A stretch of DNA of 64,000 bases from Monocercomonoides exilis (lineage: Eukaryota; Preaxostyla; Oxymonadida; Polymastigidae): the NCBI GenBank assembly GCA_001643675.2, contig LSRY02000010.1, positions 1,072,501 to 1,136,500 of the forward strand, written 5' to 3'. Every line of letters starts with the position of its first letter. Within the stretch, counting starts at the first letter, position 1. Below are positions 10,076-21,833 of this stretch, piece after piece. The notes below the pieces were generated by a model that saw only the letters and a program-made list of their open reading frames with translations, was not told the DNA's origin and made no database searches. Position numbers and translations under genes: made by a program.

Positions 10076-10599
10076 AATAAATTTTTCTGAAATATTCAGC
10101 TTGCATCTGAATTTCTTTCTGAAATGAAAATTTGATAAAAATATATTTTTGAATGAACGAAAAATTGTTTAATAATTGTTATGGAAAAAAAATATTTGTA
10201 ACTTCAATTATGAAAGGAAAAAGCTAAAACGAGAATTATTGAAAACAAAATTTATTTTTTTCACTTTGGAAGATGAAAAGAAAAAAAGAAAATATTGCAA
10301 TCAAACAAAAAAATAAAAAAATTGAATTGCGAAAACAGAAGTTAGATTTTTGAAAATATTCTGTTTCTGTTTTGATTATAGAAAAATATTAAATAACGAA
10401 AATTGAAGTTATGCCGCTTGCTTTCATTTTCAACTGTCTGTTTCATTATTTGTGCATCTTTTAATGACCCATAATTGACGCTTCCAATTGACAGATGCCT
10501 GTTGCCAGTTGCCTTCAATTAAATAGAATTCGTGTCTGTCAAATGCAATTTAATCATGATGAGGTGAAACAAATTATGATAAAAATAGTTTTTCTTTAA

Positions 10600-13460
10600 T
10601 GTGAAGAAAAAGAAGAAGAAAAAGAAGAGTTGTAACCAGCGCTGAGCATCTTCCTGCTATTCTTCATCCACCCCTTCCCATAGACTCTATCAGCGCTGTC
10701 GTTTGCAACAACAGAAAAAGAAGGGATGAGCCATTCAAAGATGAACATGATTGACCTTTCTGCGTTTATTACCGTCAGCTGGCTTCAATCAAACTCAGAA
10801 GATTTTTCAGCAGAAAGATCAGGCTGAGAATCAGAAGGAAGGGACTGGAACACAGCTGTTTGTTGAAGGTGCTGTTGTTGCCGTTGTTGAGGCAAATGAT
10901 GATTTGATGATGATGATGAAGAAGATGGACTTATCGAAGATGTTGCTCCAGAGAGAGCTTTGTCGAATATTTGAGGAGCAATTGAAGAAGAAGAAAAAGG
11001 AGAAAGAGAAGCAAATGACGTGAGTGATGAAGACGGGAATGACAATTGCAGACAGTTTTGTGCAAAAATAGCAGAATTTGATGGAAGAGAAACCTGAGAA
11101 GATGGCGATATTAACATAGGAAATTGAGGAGGAGAATAAGAATGAGGAATCGATGTTGAGCGATGAAGTACAGTTGCTGGATATGTGGAAATTGATCTAG
11201 TAGGCTGATTATTTTGCGAATTTTATTATTGTTGTGGGCTTTTCGATATGGAATGTGGAATAGGAACATCGTGTATCGCGGAAGGAGCTGCTATCCAATG
11301 AAAAGTTTACTAAAAATCATTAGTTGATTAAAGCAAAGCTGGAGTTTCAGAAAATTCACTCACGAAGATACTTCAATTTCACTTTCTGAACGATCTTTTT
11401 CTTCCTCCTTTTTTAATGTTGGTTCTCTTTCTCTTTCTTTTTCTCTTTCTTTCCCTCTCTCTCTCATTTTCTATCTCCTTCTCTCTCCTTTTCCCTCTGC
11501 ATTTCGCCTTCCGTATCTTCTGCGCGTCCACAAGCACCTAAAAGGATTGAACATCAACAAACTCGAACACCACCTCAAAATCTTCTATCGTTTTCAGAGC
11601 ATCCAGCTGCTTCTCATTCAGCAGCCGCATTCAACTCTTTCTTCAGCTCATCGCAAATTCCCGCAAATTTCTCGTCTTCCAATTTTTGTGATTTTCCCGC
11701 TTTCTGTTTTGATTGGATTCGGTTCAACTCGGCTTCTTCCTGTTTTCGATTTTTATGGAGTATCTTTATCTCCTCCTTCCGCTTTGGCCATTCTTGATCT
11801 TCCATTCTCTTTGGCTCGTCCCTCAGAATCTTCCCAACAGTAATGTTTTCTTTCCCTTCATTTTCCAGCTCCAATCATCTCTGTTGCCATCGCTCTTTAA
11901 TCTTCAGCTGCTTCCGCTTCGCTTCCATTGCTTTATCTCTCCACTTCAATTGTTCTTTATCTCGCCTCATCTGAATCTCCCTTTCTCTCTCTCCCATCCG
12001 AACTCCTTCGTTCACTCTCCATGCCACGGGCTGCAACAATCTGTCGATTTTTTTCGTCAAGAGCATCTTTCGAGTCATCTGATTGTGCCTCTTTTGCTTC
12101 TTCTTTGCCTGTATTCTTCTTGTTCTCGTCTTCTTCAATCAGTCGTGATATCAAAGAATCGTCTCATACCACTCCCTCTAACCAATTCTTCCTCTGGATT
12201 TTCTAATTCCTCTTGATCATTCTGAAGTGCTCGTTTATTGCGATGATTGAACTTACACAAAGGACTCCTTCACTCTGTCTCTCATTTCCTCGTCTGATGC
12301 CTCCTGCTCCATCAACCGCAAATACCGCGCCCTCTTTTTCAAATATCGCAACATGTCGCTCCTTCGCTTTTGGTTGATGTGCTGCAAGTTCCAGCTCTCC
12401 CGCTTCCTCCTCATTCTTTCGAGCACATTTTGGATCGCCCACTGCTACAGGTCCCGCAGCCGCTTCGACACAACTTTCCGCCCTATGCCAATCGTGTCCG
12501 GTATCCAAAGATGCGTCGAATCTACGTTAACTGGTGCAGCTGAAGGTGAAATCGAAGACGTTTGCAAAGAGATGAGTACATCATAAAAAGAAAAAAATGA
12601 AACAACATTTGAAATAGCATTGACGGACGATGAAGCTGGAAAAGGCGAAGATGAAGAAGCAGAAAAAGCTGGTGATGAAGATATGCTGCTGTTTTGAGGA
12701 GAAGTCGTCTGAGGAGGAACGAGCATATTTTGTCATGTTGCATCTTATTTGCTGTCAGTTGCTGTTGATGCTATTGTCTATTGTTTAACTGTAGATGCGT
12801 CTGAGAATAAAAAATAAAAGAATTTTGTTCTGTCCTTTGTGAATTTTCTTCGCTTTGTGGCAAAGTCTTTCTGCGAGTCGACAATGGAATGAAAATATGT
12901 TTGTGCATTATTTGTTGTTCATATTGTGAATGTGAAGCAGATAACATTGATGGAGAAAGCATCTGATTGAAAGAAATAACAGAAGGATGAGATTGCAGGC
13001 TCATCGCAGGAGAAATATTGCTTGACAAGGAAGTTTCAGGAGGAGGTAAAAGCTACAGCTGGAATTTCTGCTGTTGCTGTTGCTGCTGTTGATGAAGCAA
13101 TTGCATGTTTCGGAGTTAGTTTTGAATATGATGAAGCACTTTAATGTTGTTTCAGCTGCCATAAAGACAAGAATTTGGGCTGAATAAAGTGACTTTCTAG
13201 GATGTGCTTGAGGTGATTAAGGAGAGAGAAAAAGGAGAAGGAAAATGGATGGAAGGAGAAGAAGAAGGAAGAGAAGAAGAGGAAAGAGAAGATGAAGGAG
13301 AAGAAGTTGGATTGGAAAGAGGGAAAGAGGAGATGTTGTAAAAAGGCGAAGTCAAAGAGATTGAAAGAGGTGGAAGCAGAGAAAATAAATGAACAGTTAA
13401 AAGAGCACAAAAAAACAAATAATTACCTAACAAATTGTTATTCTTCATTTTTACCATTTG
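10600..13460 (-). pseudogene. Decayed multi-exon gene for a Ser/Gln-rich, charged coiled-coil protein
   Basis: Minus-strand coding character is strong but broken. Around 13028-12771 is a Ser/Gln-rich N-terminal-like stretch. From 12726 a frame runs through Ser-rich sequence to KVVSKRLRDL, meets a TAG near 12452, and continues in the same frame as QWAIQNVLERMRRKRE and on to KESFV. It then reaches a GTAAGT donor near 12258. Further down (12138-11614) two frames encode highly charged, coiled-coil-like sequence interrupted by stops and frame changes. More intron-like boundaries appear near 11340-11400. The family was not recognised; the basic helical stretch only loosely recalls the HSA region of chromatin remodellers. 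It lies inside the hAT-like element, so it may be captured and then decayed. The ends are approximate. Confidence 0.5.
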
Positions 13461-13519
13461 TTTTCAATGTTAATTCAGCTTTCTTCTTCAAAATAGTTAG
13501 TTATTTCTTTTTCTAATTT

Positions 13520-14124
13520 CCAGTCTCAAAGTTGAATTCCAAATTTTTCCAAATTTTCACAGCTTATTTCCATTTCCATTTGAATGAATTCTTTTTCCAC
13601 AGGCAGGTGTAATAATAATACACAAATGTTTGTTGTTTATTTCAAATCAATATCATCAACATTGACAATTCCATCAAACAACTTTTGTTATTCATCGTAT
13701 TTGATTATAAAACAATTATTTTTGTCAAACCTTTTTCATGTGCTAACGTTCTATTTCCACAAATCTGAGTTTGTTTTCATAACTTAAAATTTGTTATTAT
13801 TATGGAATGCTCTCAAAAAAACTTTTATTAATAATAACGTTGATTACGATAAAATATGAAGGCTGATGAAGTACTTTGCAAAAGTGTGGCTTTGGACTGC
13901 AAATAAATTATATCAAACAGATAAACACTCAATTTCTAAAAAAAACTTTAATTTTTTCTAGCAATAAATTATATTTTTTACAAAATTGTTATGAAAGTCA
14001 ATTTCTGAATAAAAAGAAAAGTTCTCAGAATAGAATATCTATTCGACAGATAGATCTTTTCGACTGACTGATCTTTCGACCGACTGATCTGTGGATTTCT
14101 CATAGAAATTTTTTAAACATCAAT
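13520..14124. other. AT-rich stretch inside the transposon
   Basis: No gene could be supported. Around 14042-14095 there are repeated CGACTGACTGATC and CGACCGAC-like words that resemble the subterminal motifs of the hAT-like ends, possibly remains of another element end. Confidence 0.4.
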
Positions 14125-14149
14125 TATTTAAATTATACATCTGCGTCAC
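14125..14149 (+). repeat. Internal inverted repeat, left arm
   Basis: TATTTAAATTATACATCTGCGTCAC is the reverse complement of 19421-19445 with one mismatch. The pair encloses 5.3 kb including the hAT transposase exon, suggesting a nested element. The flanking bases do not show a matching target duplication. Confidence 0.7.
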
Positions 14150-14189
14150 CTTGAAATAGTCGGGCTCGCGTCAGTCAGTGCCCGGCACT

Positions 14190-15199
14190 TTTTTTTTATT
14201 TTTTAATTTTTTTTTTTTTTATTTTTATTTTTATTTTTATTTTTATTTATTTATTTTTTTTTTTTTACCAGAAACAAACTATATTATTAATTTCGCTAAG
14301 AAAATGATAAAACACTTTCCAATAATTCAAAAACAACTGAACAAAAATTTCATCACAATTATCAATCAATAAACCTTAATTAAATCTTTTTTTATTTAAA
14401 TACCATTTTTCGCCTTGACAGAAGTCATATCATTCTATATAAATTAATATCAATATTTTTCAATTCGTTTGTTAATGTTTTTGAAGTTAAGTTTTCATTT
14501 TCACATTTTAATTATTATTCTTTTATTAAAAGCTTAAAACCTAAGTGATTTTTTATTGTTAAACAAGTTTTTTCTTCGATAGATATAATTATCATGATTT
14601 TCATATTGCTTTTATGCAATTCGTTAAAGAAAATTCATTCCTTTTTGTTTAACAATTGTTTATTTTTTCAAAAATTATTCATTCGATATGTTGTTCAGTA
14701 AAAAATTGACTTGAGAGAATTATTTTTCATGAATATGAATAAAAATTCTTTGTTATGAAAATGGTAAAAAACAATCTGATTTGAATTGAAAGTTCACTTC
14801 AATTTAAGTCTCATTAAAATTTTATTTGTTTTTTTCATTTAATTGTTGCTCTGATACTTTGTGATTGTTTAAACTTTGAACAAATGAAAAGTTAGTGAGC
14901 ATCACAGCTATTCGCATGACATTTTTGATTTTCTTCATCCCTTTTTTTAATTTTATTAAACTTTATCTTTATCTTTTTAAGTTTTTTCTTTCTCTTTATC
15001 TCCTTCTTCTACCTCTCCTTGTGTCGATATAACTTCATCCAATTATTCATCTTCTGTCAATTCATTTCAAATACTTCTGATAAATTCTTCTTTTCTTCTT
15101 CCTTTTCCATCAAAATATTTGCATTTCTTTCTTTTTTCTCTCTTCTTCTTCTTCTTCTTCTTCTTTCACCTCCAGCATTTGTATAATGTTGCATAAAGT
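14190..15199. other. AT-rich, T-tract-rich stretch
   Basis: Long T-rich tracts lie at 14190-14268, and 14270-15100 is low-complexity AT. No convincing gene was found. Confidence 0.5.
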
Positions 15200-16520
15200 T
15201 TATCAAAAGTATTAGAAGAGCTGACAGCTGAGCCATTGAGAATGGAGCAAAGTGTATCAGCTGGTCAACAAAGACTAGTGTTGAGAAAGCAACAGCAACA
15301 TGTTTGTGTCAAATTAATTGTCTTTCTTTATTTTTTTCTAACTCTTCTATGTTATATTTATTTTCCCCTTCTCTCTTTCTCTTTCTCTTTATATATATAT
15401 ATATTTCTTTTTTTCTTTCTCTCTTTTACCAATTTGATTCCCTTAACTTTGTATTTGTGTCAATTCAGAACAAAGTGCATGTGAGTTTATTTATTCATAT
15501 CAGTTTCAATGCATAACTCTTTTCTTTGCAATTATTTGTTGATTTATCTTCTCTATTATTATATTTTCTTCCATATTTCTTCTCTTCTCTTTATTTCTCT
15601 TCTCCTTCTCCTTCCACTCATCCCCAGCTACACCCAGCGCATTCCAACTACCCTCCGCCCTCTCCACCTCTCCAACTACACAGCTGCTCCTGTTTCTGGT
15701 GTGAATTACGTCCCTTCTCCGCCTCCTCTTCCACTTCGTGATTTTGTTCCTTCCGCGCCTTCATGGACTGACCATGGGCAGAGGAAAGAGGAGAAAGGGA
15801 AAGGGAAAGGGAAGAAGGGTAAGAAGGAGAAGAGAGAGAGTGAAGAATGAGGAAGAGGAAGAAGAAAATGAAGATGATTTTATTTTGTTTAGTGAAATGG
15901 AAAACAATGAAAATGGCAGATTTGGAGAAGAAGCAGAAAAATAAGAATCTGAGACATTCTGTTGCTTTCTGTACAACTGTGCATGAATCACTGTTTGCAT
16001 TATATCCTTTTCATTTGAAATTTTTGTTTCATTTTTCTTCTTTTTTTATGTCTCTCATCGAAATCATCATCATCATTTCTTTTCACTTTTTTTCATTTTT
16101 ATTTATTTATTTATTGTTTTATTTATTTATTTTCATTTAAATTTTTTTTTATTATTTTCGTATTCACCTTTCATTATTTTTTTTTTTTTTTGACATCCAA
16201 TATCTATTTCAGAACCGCTCTACATAACCAGAAGGTGAAGAACAAGAAGCAGAAAGATGGCAGTGTGTCTGTGTCCAGCTGGAAGGGGCTGTTTGAAGTG
16301 GCAAAAAGATTATAGTTTATTTCGCCTTTTCTTTCTCATCGTCGACAGAAGAAGGAAGAGAAGAAAGAGAAAGAGGAAAGGAAAGGGGAAAAGGAAAAGG
16401 AAAAGGAAGAGAATAGAAATAGAGGGATGGAGAGAAGATGTGGGAAGAAGAGGGAAGAGGAAGGAGAAGGGAGAGAGAATGAGAATAAAAAGGAAAAAAT
16501 ACATTTCATTGAAAATTCTC
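15200..16520 (+). pseudogene. Decayed plus-strand gene fragments, unrecognised
   Basis: Three coding-like patches lie on the plus strand. About 15210-15300 reads EELTAEPLRMEQSVSAGQQ before a GTTTGT donor-like site. About 15628-15850 follows a CAG acceptor and reads YTQRIPTTLRPLHLSNYTAA, continues through a Pro-rich segment and a Lys/Gly-rich tail, and stops. About 16213-16315 follows TTTCAG and reads TALHNQKVKNKKQKDGSVSV, then stops at TAG. Between 15850 and 15945 the acidic continuation sits in another frame. The pieces look like exons of one gene that has accumulated stops and shifts. No family was recognised. Confidence 0.4.
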
Positions 16521-16549
16521 TTTCTGAGTCAATTCATTTTCCCAACAGT

Positions 16550-17350
16550 CAAAAACCGCCTTTTCTTCCATCAACACAGCCAGCTTCTATCAGAAAACAT
16601 ATCAAATGTATCCACTTCACCTTCTTCTTCTTCTTCTTCTTCTTCAGATTCTTCTTCTTCTTCTTCTTCCACATCTCCTTCTAACTCATCCATTTAAAAT
16701 TCTTCCATTCGCTCACCTTCTTCTTCTTCTTCTTCTTCTTCTTCTTCTTCTTCTTCTTCTTCTTCTTCTTCAGAATCCAAGTCTCCCATCCGCATCTCCT
16801 ACACAAACCGTATCCGTTCCTTTTTCACCACTGTCCCCAGACCAACTTCCTGCACATATGTATTCTTCCCCGACCGCACCTCGTTCTTTCTGAACACCAA
16901 CGGCTTCACCTCCACCTCCGTGCCCCCATAGCTCTCCCCACATGCAAAAACTCGCATCGCCCACGGAACTCCGAGCGCAAGCACACTGAAGTTGCTCCTC
17001 CGGATGCTGCTTCGCTGTTTTGCTTCAGTTTCTTAGCAGCTCCAAGATCCGCTGCCATAACTCTGCCTCCTTTGCTTTCTGGTGCTCCAATATTCAATGG
17101 ATTCAATCCCACAAACTCGAGTATCATTCCCACCACATCAATCGCTGCCTCATTAAACATACTCGCTTCATTCTGCAGCACGACGCAAGTATTCCTAACC
17201 AGAAGTTTCAAGCCTTTGCCATGCAAAGTTAAAACTCTTCCGCATCGCATGCTTCTGCTTCTCCCACTGCATTCAGACTGCTGAACACCACACGACTGTC
17301 CTTCACATCCAACACCTCACTCGTCTCCAGAACCTGCACACTCAACCTCG
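16550..17350 (-). pseudogene. Decayed minus-strand gene fragment, unrecognised
   Basis: Reading the minus strand from about 17350, coding-like sequence (RVIKTRLSVQVLETSEVLDV, then NEAAIDVVGMILEFVGLNPL, then KPLVFRKNEVRSGKNTYVQE) is spread over three frames with at least two stops. It ends in acidic Glu runs encoded by TTC repeats at 16620-16775. The composition is that of a former protein gene, not random sequence. I cannot assign a family. It lies between the plus-strand fragments and the hAT transposase exon. Confidence 0.45.
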
Positions 17351-17597
17351 TCTTTATCACTCTTTGATTCCACACTCATCAAATCACAAATTTCGACTTT
17401 TCTTTTTTACTTCAGCTCATTCAATATTCAGTTAATAAACTTCGATTATCTATCAAAACTAAAAAACATTTAGATTCTGTGCTATATTTCAGTTTTTTGT
17501 AAAGGTCAAGAGATATGGGAAAGAAAACAAATAAGTGACAAATAAAATAATCGATTCAATAGATTCAAAACTGAAAAAAACTTAGCACCATGAGAAA

Positions 17598-18569
17598 TTA
17601 AAGACGAAAAAGAGCATTGAGTGTTCTGTCTGAAATATTGTGGCTACAATCTCCAATTATTCTTCGGGCTTTCGAAAATATTCTTTCACAGAATGATTCA
17701 CTGCATGGCGAAGTTATTATACAGTAAGCAATATTTGAAAATAATGTATGTGTTTCACTGAAGGAACCAAAATCTTTATAAAAAATGGAACCATCTTCTT
17801 CTATGACTTCATCTTTCTCTTTTTGAAGAAATAATACTTCAAAAAACTTCATGCATTGAGACTTTATTCTGTTGTGCCTTTTGTGCATCATATAATCCAA
17901 CAAAACTCTAAAACCTGCAACAATCCTTCCAAACCAATCAGAAAATGTGTTATCCCAAATTGTTTTCGATGTTTTATTTTCCAAATAAATATTGCACACT
18001 TCAATTCTTTTGAGACGAGAAAAATCGCAAATAAAATCCACATCATTATTGATTTCGCTTTTGCTTTCTGTTGCTTCTTCATTTTTCGTTCGTTCTTTTG
18101 AATTTGTTGTATTTTCAATAATAATTTGTGTTCTTTCTGCCACATCTGCTGGAAAACTGTCCGACACTTTATCACGCTGAGTTGTTTTTCTAGTCAAGAA
18201 GCAATTGATTAGAACTTCTTGATTATATTCATGTCGAAATTCTTCATCCTTTTCTTCTTCTTCTGCCAGAATCAATCCATACAAATTTAGTTCATCAAAA
18301 TAATCGAATTCATATTGTTCTTCAAATTCTTCTGCTTTCTCTTGAGAATTCGAATCAAGAGTTAATATGTGAGCATTTTGATTTTGAAGTTTTGAATTTG
18401 AGAACTCATTATTCAGAGCTTTTGTGCAATTTATTTCTATAGAAAGAAAAGTGATATTGCTGTGGGCAACAATGATAATGAATGATTCAGCGAGCTCTCC
18501 TTTGGATGTTGTTTCAGAAGAGCTATTGTTTAACTTCGAATTAACCGACCGTGTTGATAAATTGGACTT
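17598..18569 (-). CDS. C-terminal exon of a hAT-family transposase
   Basis: An open frame of 323 codons follows a TTTTCACAG acceptor at 18570 and ends at TAA (17598). Its C-terminus, CSESFCERIFSKARRIIG followed by SDRTLNALFRL, matches the hAT dimerisation region, in which a Ser-rich ER-FS motif is followed by an R-x-L and a terminal hydrophobic helix. The upstream part is acidic and contains a helical WFGRIVAGFRVLLDYM segment. The N-terminal BED finger and the catalytic RNase-H-like exons were not found in 18570-19420, although small minus-strand frames occur there (18759-18959). Its position inside an element with 8-bp target duplications supports the assignment. The gene is probably truncated or decayed upstream. 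Confidence 0.7.
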   Translation of the reverse strand, partial: KSNLSTRSVNSKLNNSSSETTSKGELAESFIIIVAHSNITFLSIEINCTKALNNEFSNSKLQNQNAHILTLDSNSQEKAEEFEEQYEFDYFDELNLYGLILAEEEEKDEEFRHEYNQEVLINCFLTRKTTQRDKVSDSFPADVAERTQIIIENTTNSKERTKNEEATESKSEINNDVDFICDFSRLKRIEVCNIYLENKTSKTIWDNTFSDWFGRIVAGFRVLLDYMMHKRHNRIKSQCMKFFEVLFLQKEKDEVIEEDGSIFYKDFGSFSETHTLFSNIAYCIITSPCSESFCERIFSKARRIIGDCSHNISDRTLNALFRL

Positions 18570-18579
18570 CTGTGAAAAG

Positions 18580-19420
18580 AACTATGATATCTGATTATTC
18601 TGAATAAAATCACATTTGTAATTATTAATCATTGAGTAGTCCTTTCGACCCGTCGTTCCACCAGCAACACCATCTTTTTGACATGGACATATAAAAGGTC
18701 TGTTCAAATCCTTTTTCGAAGTTATGCCTTTAAACAAAGGAGCAAATGCAATAAACAATTAACGATTAACGACGTCGAGAGTCGATTTGGAAATAACAAA
18801 TTCTTTCTGCTTTAGATGAAAATAACCTGTGATGAAATATTGCATTTTAAATTGATCAATTCCAAGAAAAATCAACAAATATAAATTGTTTGCGTATTCA
18901 CAGTTTTCGATTTTTTCGTGTTTGATCCACTCACACCTGTATAAATTAAACATCTTCACAGTTTCTTACTATTGCTCAACCTATTTTGACAAAAATAAAT
19001 AAAAAACAGTTGCTTAAAATTTAAAAAATTTGAAAACAATCCTCAAACGATTTCCATATTATCCAATGAAGGGACAAACACATGCGATGCATCCATGAAT
19101 TACAAATAAATAAAAATTTCCAAATGCCTTATTACCTTTAAATCCGTCAGTGACCGGCAGTGTCGTAAGTGCCGCGGTATATATACCACAAAAAAAAGAT
19201 CACGACACAACCCATTGTTGGTGAAAATATAGAAAATGAACAGTTAAAAAATAAAAAATAATATTTATAAAAAATTCCGATTCTATAAAAAATAAATTGC
19301 AAATAAAATTTAACAACTTCCTGTATTCTCTTTTTTGACAAAAAAACACTTTTAATATTAGTGAAATATTTGTTTTCGGTCACGTCACGTCACTTTAAAA
19401 ATGTTCACGTCAGAAGGCAT
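18580..19420. other. AT-rich region upstream of the transposase exon
   Basis: Small minus-strand frames (18759-18959, 19147-19383) do not resemble known domains and could be remains of upstream transposase exons. A GC-rich patch at 19147-19180 shares GTCAGTG-CCGGCA with 14173-14188. Confidence 0.35.
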
Positions 19421-19445
19421 GTGACGCAGATGTTTAATTTAAATA
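19421..19445 (-). repeat. Internal inverted repeat, right arm
   Basis: This is the reverse complement of 14125-14149 with one mismatch. It lies about 180 bp inside the right hAT-like end. Confidence 0.7.
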
Positions 19446-19628
19446 TTTGTGAGTTGGAATCTTTGAAAATAAAATATATTAAAAAATGAAAATTAATTGA
19501 ATTAAAATGGAAAAACTTAATCTTGATTTGTTGTTTTTTCGCTTATCAAAAAATATAGTGCAAGCAAACTGTCTTGTCGGTCGACTTGTCGAGCCATGAA
19601 AAAAAATGTCGGTCTGTCGCAAAGGCCT

Positions 19629-19636
19629 AGTTTTTA
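19629..19636. repeat. 8-bp target site duplication, right
   Basis: An exact GTTTTTAA copy of 9965-9972, directly outside the right inverted end. Confidence 0.85.
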
Positions 19637-19687
19637 ATAACAATTTGATTATTTTTCAGGAGAAAGACACAATTAATTGAATATATG

Positions 19688-20541
19688 GTAACTTTCATAA
19701 TAGGCGGACACTTTCCTAATGGCCGGACAGTAACCTTTTCTCAGCAGCTAAAGAACGAAGAGTTTTAATTTTTCCCCACATCAATCGAAAGGTGAATATG
19801 AGTACATGAAGCATTCTGAGAATACTTCATTCCTGTTCATTCATTTTTTAAAAATATATTTTGTTTTTCGGAGAAATTCGGAAAAACTAATAACTCCATG
19901 TTTCTCCGAAAAACAAAATATATTTTTAAAAAATGAATGAACAGGAATGAAGTATTCTCAGAATGCTTCATGAACAGTCTAAACCGGATATAATCACTTC
20001 GAATAAAATCACATTCGCATATTGTCACATTTTTCGATGCACCGACATTTTTTGCTTGTTTTTCATTCATTTTCCATCACACATAATCACAGGGAGGAAA
20101 ATATATAATCACATTTTATTTCGTTATGGGTAATTTTTTCAAAGAAAAATTGATTTTTTGATCAAAAATCACAATTTTTCGCTTTTTCAAAAATGTTCTC
20201 AAATAAGTCAGAATTATGTGTATTTATGATAATAATTGTTATTGACGCTGAAAAATGCGTTTTGATGAAGAATTTTAAAAAAAGAAAAAATCGATCCAAA
20301 ATTAATTATTTCAAAAATTAATATTAATTTTTTTCTGTGAAAAGAATCATCGTTTATAATCACAATCGGATATAGTCACAAAAAGTTGTGCAAAAACCGA
20401 TGTGATTATATCCGGTTTTGACTGTACTCATATTCACCTTACGATTGATGTGGGGAAAAATTAAAACTCTACGTTCTTTAGCTGCTGAGAAAAGGTTACT
20501 GTCCGGCCATTAGGAAAGTGTCCGCCTATAATGAAAGTTAC
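19688..20541. mobile_element. Nested palindromic (MITE-like) element
   Basis: The 118-bp arms 19688-19805 and 20424-20541 are near-perfect inverted repeats beginning GTAACTTTCAT. Between them lie two further palindromes. One is a perfect hairpin at 19805-19972. The other is a pair of inverted ends reading CAGTC-AAACCGGATATAATCAC at 19975 and 20424, of the style seen in pogo/Tigger-type Tc1-mariner elements. There is no transposase frame. The nesting suggests successive insertions of short non-autonomous elements. A clear target duplication was not seen for the outer arms. Confidence 0.8.
19805..19972. repeat. Perfect 72-bp-arm hairpin
   Basis: Arms 19805-19876 and 19901-19972 are exact reverse complements, separated by a 24-bp loop (19877-19900). 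Transcription of either strand would give a long perfect RNA hairpin. Confidence 0.95.
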
Positions 20542-21668
20542 TATTCATCTCTTTTTAACGCTGTTTTTCAAAATGTTAATAAATATGTTCGAATGTCTGC
20601 AAATGAGTTGTAACATTTGAAATCAATATATTTGTCAATCTGAGCATAATTTCTTTCATCCTCAAATACAATATCTGTAGAAATGGGATAGTCTGGAATA
20701 AGTTTATTTAATTTTTTCGTGGAGAAATTTTTATAAATATTCAATTGCGATATTTTCGAAATAAAGTAAAGGATTGAAAGATTAACTTTTATAATTTGTA
20801 AAAATGTCTATATTTTTTTTGAAAAGTTCCTTTTGTTTAATATTCATATGTGTGATTATTTTTTTAATTATAACTTTTTTCGGAGTGTCGATTCATCAAG
20901 GGTTTTATTTCTTTGGAGAGGAATTTATCCTCAAAAAGAAAAATGCATTTAAATTTGGTGATTATTTTTGTTAACATATTTATCCATTCAAAAAATTCGG
21001 TTCAAAAATTTCCTTGAATATCAACAAAAAAAGTCTGAAAAGTGAAAAAGCTTATAAGTTGCATCTTCATCTTTATTTGTGCTTAAACATTCGATTTTAA
21101 AGCAGTTGTGATAATTCAACAGTTCAAACACATAATCTCTTCCCTATGACAAACAACGTTTGAAATAATTGCTCCTGAAAAATTTTCGATTTCAAAAATA
21201 ATCATGCAATTGTTTAAAAAAATGATGCTTCAAATAATATTCACGAAAAAAAATAATCAAAAAAAAAAGAAAATTAAATATTTCAACGTTCATTATTTGT
21301 CAATATTCAAAGAGAAATCTCAAACCGAAATTTTTGACTGAAAAAATATGAATTCTTAAACAATTCCCCAAATGAAAAAGAAATTGAATATTTTCATCAA
21401 ATTTTCATTCAAACTCACAAAAATTCTACATCATAAAAACATATTCTTGACAATGTTATTATTAACATGCTGGTAAATTTTTGTCAGTCTGAATAATAAT
21501 GAAGTGAAAATATTCATTTTTCAATTTCACTTGAAAATTAAACAAAATGTACTTTTTAAAAAAAACTTAGACAAATATAAAAATGTCCAGCCAAAAGAAA
21601 CTTAATTATCCAATTTGAGAATTTTTTAGAAAAAAATAGTTTTTGATTTATCTGAAAAAGAAATCGTG
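20542..21668. other. AT-rich intergenic stretch with a diffuse palindrome
   Basis: No gene could be supported. About 20951-21015 and 21311-21375 form an imperfect inverted repeat containing TCAAAAA-TTCGGT. The same sequence recurs in the palindrome at 60672-61419, so this is a dispersed repeat family. Confidence 0.5.
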
Positions 21669-21833
21669 ATGGATGATTCGGAAAGCGAAAAAAGTGACTC
21701 AACAAAATCAGAGCTCGAGAATGAAATTTTTGATGAAAAAGACATTCTTCAAATTATCGAATTTGAAGATTCAGATTTTCTTAAAAAAGGGGAGAGTGCA
21801 AGTGTTTTTAAATTTGACCCAAAAAAATGTTGA
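21669..21833 (+). CDS. Short acidic open frame, uncertain
   Basis: This is an ATG-initiated frame of 54 codons, MDDSESEKSDSTKSELENE onwards, ending KKC before TGA. The strongly acidic, Ser-rich composition is protein-like and recalls acidic N-termini of transposases. It stands alone in AT-rich DNA with no confirmed downstream exon, so it may be a remnant first exon. Confidence 0.25.
   Translation: MDDSESEKSDSTKSELENEIFDEKDILQIIEFEDSDFLKKGESASVFKFDPKKC

Larger units (their letters stand above)
9973..19628. mobile_element. hAT-like DNA transposon, about 9.7 kb, with decayed contents
   Basis: The element begins TAGGCCTTTGCGACA at 9973 and ends with its exact reverse complement at 19628, a 15-bp perfect terminal inverted repeat. 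Both ends carry subterminal GTCGGTCGA motifs. An 8-bp duplication, GTTTTTAA, flanks it on both sides, as expected for hAT insertion. A T33 tract lies at 10042-10074. Inside are the C-terminal exon of a hAT transposase (17598-18569, minus) and fragments of other genes on both strands with stops and frame breaks. At nearly 10 kb it is long for a hAT element, and a second pair of inverted repeats (14125-14149 and 19421-19445) suggests nesting. No intact catalytic or BED-finger exons were found, so it is probably not autonomous. Confidence 0.8.
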
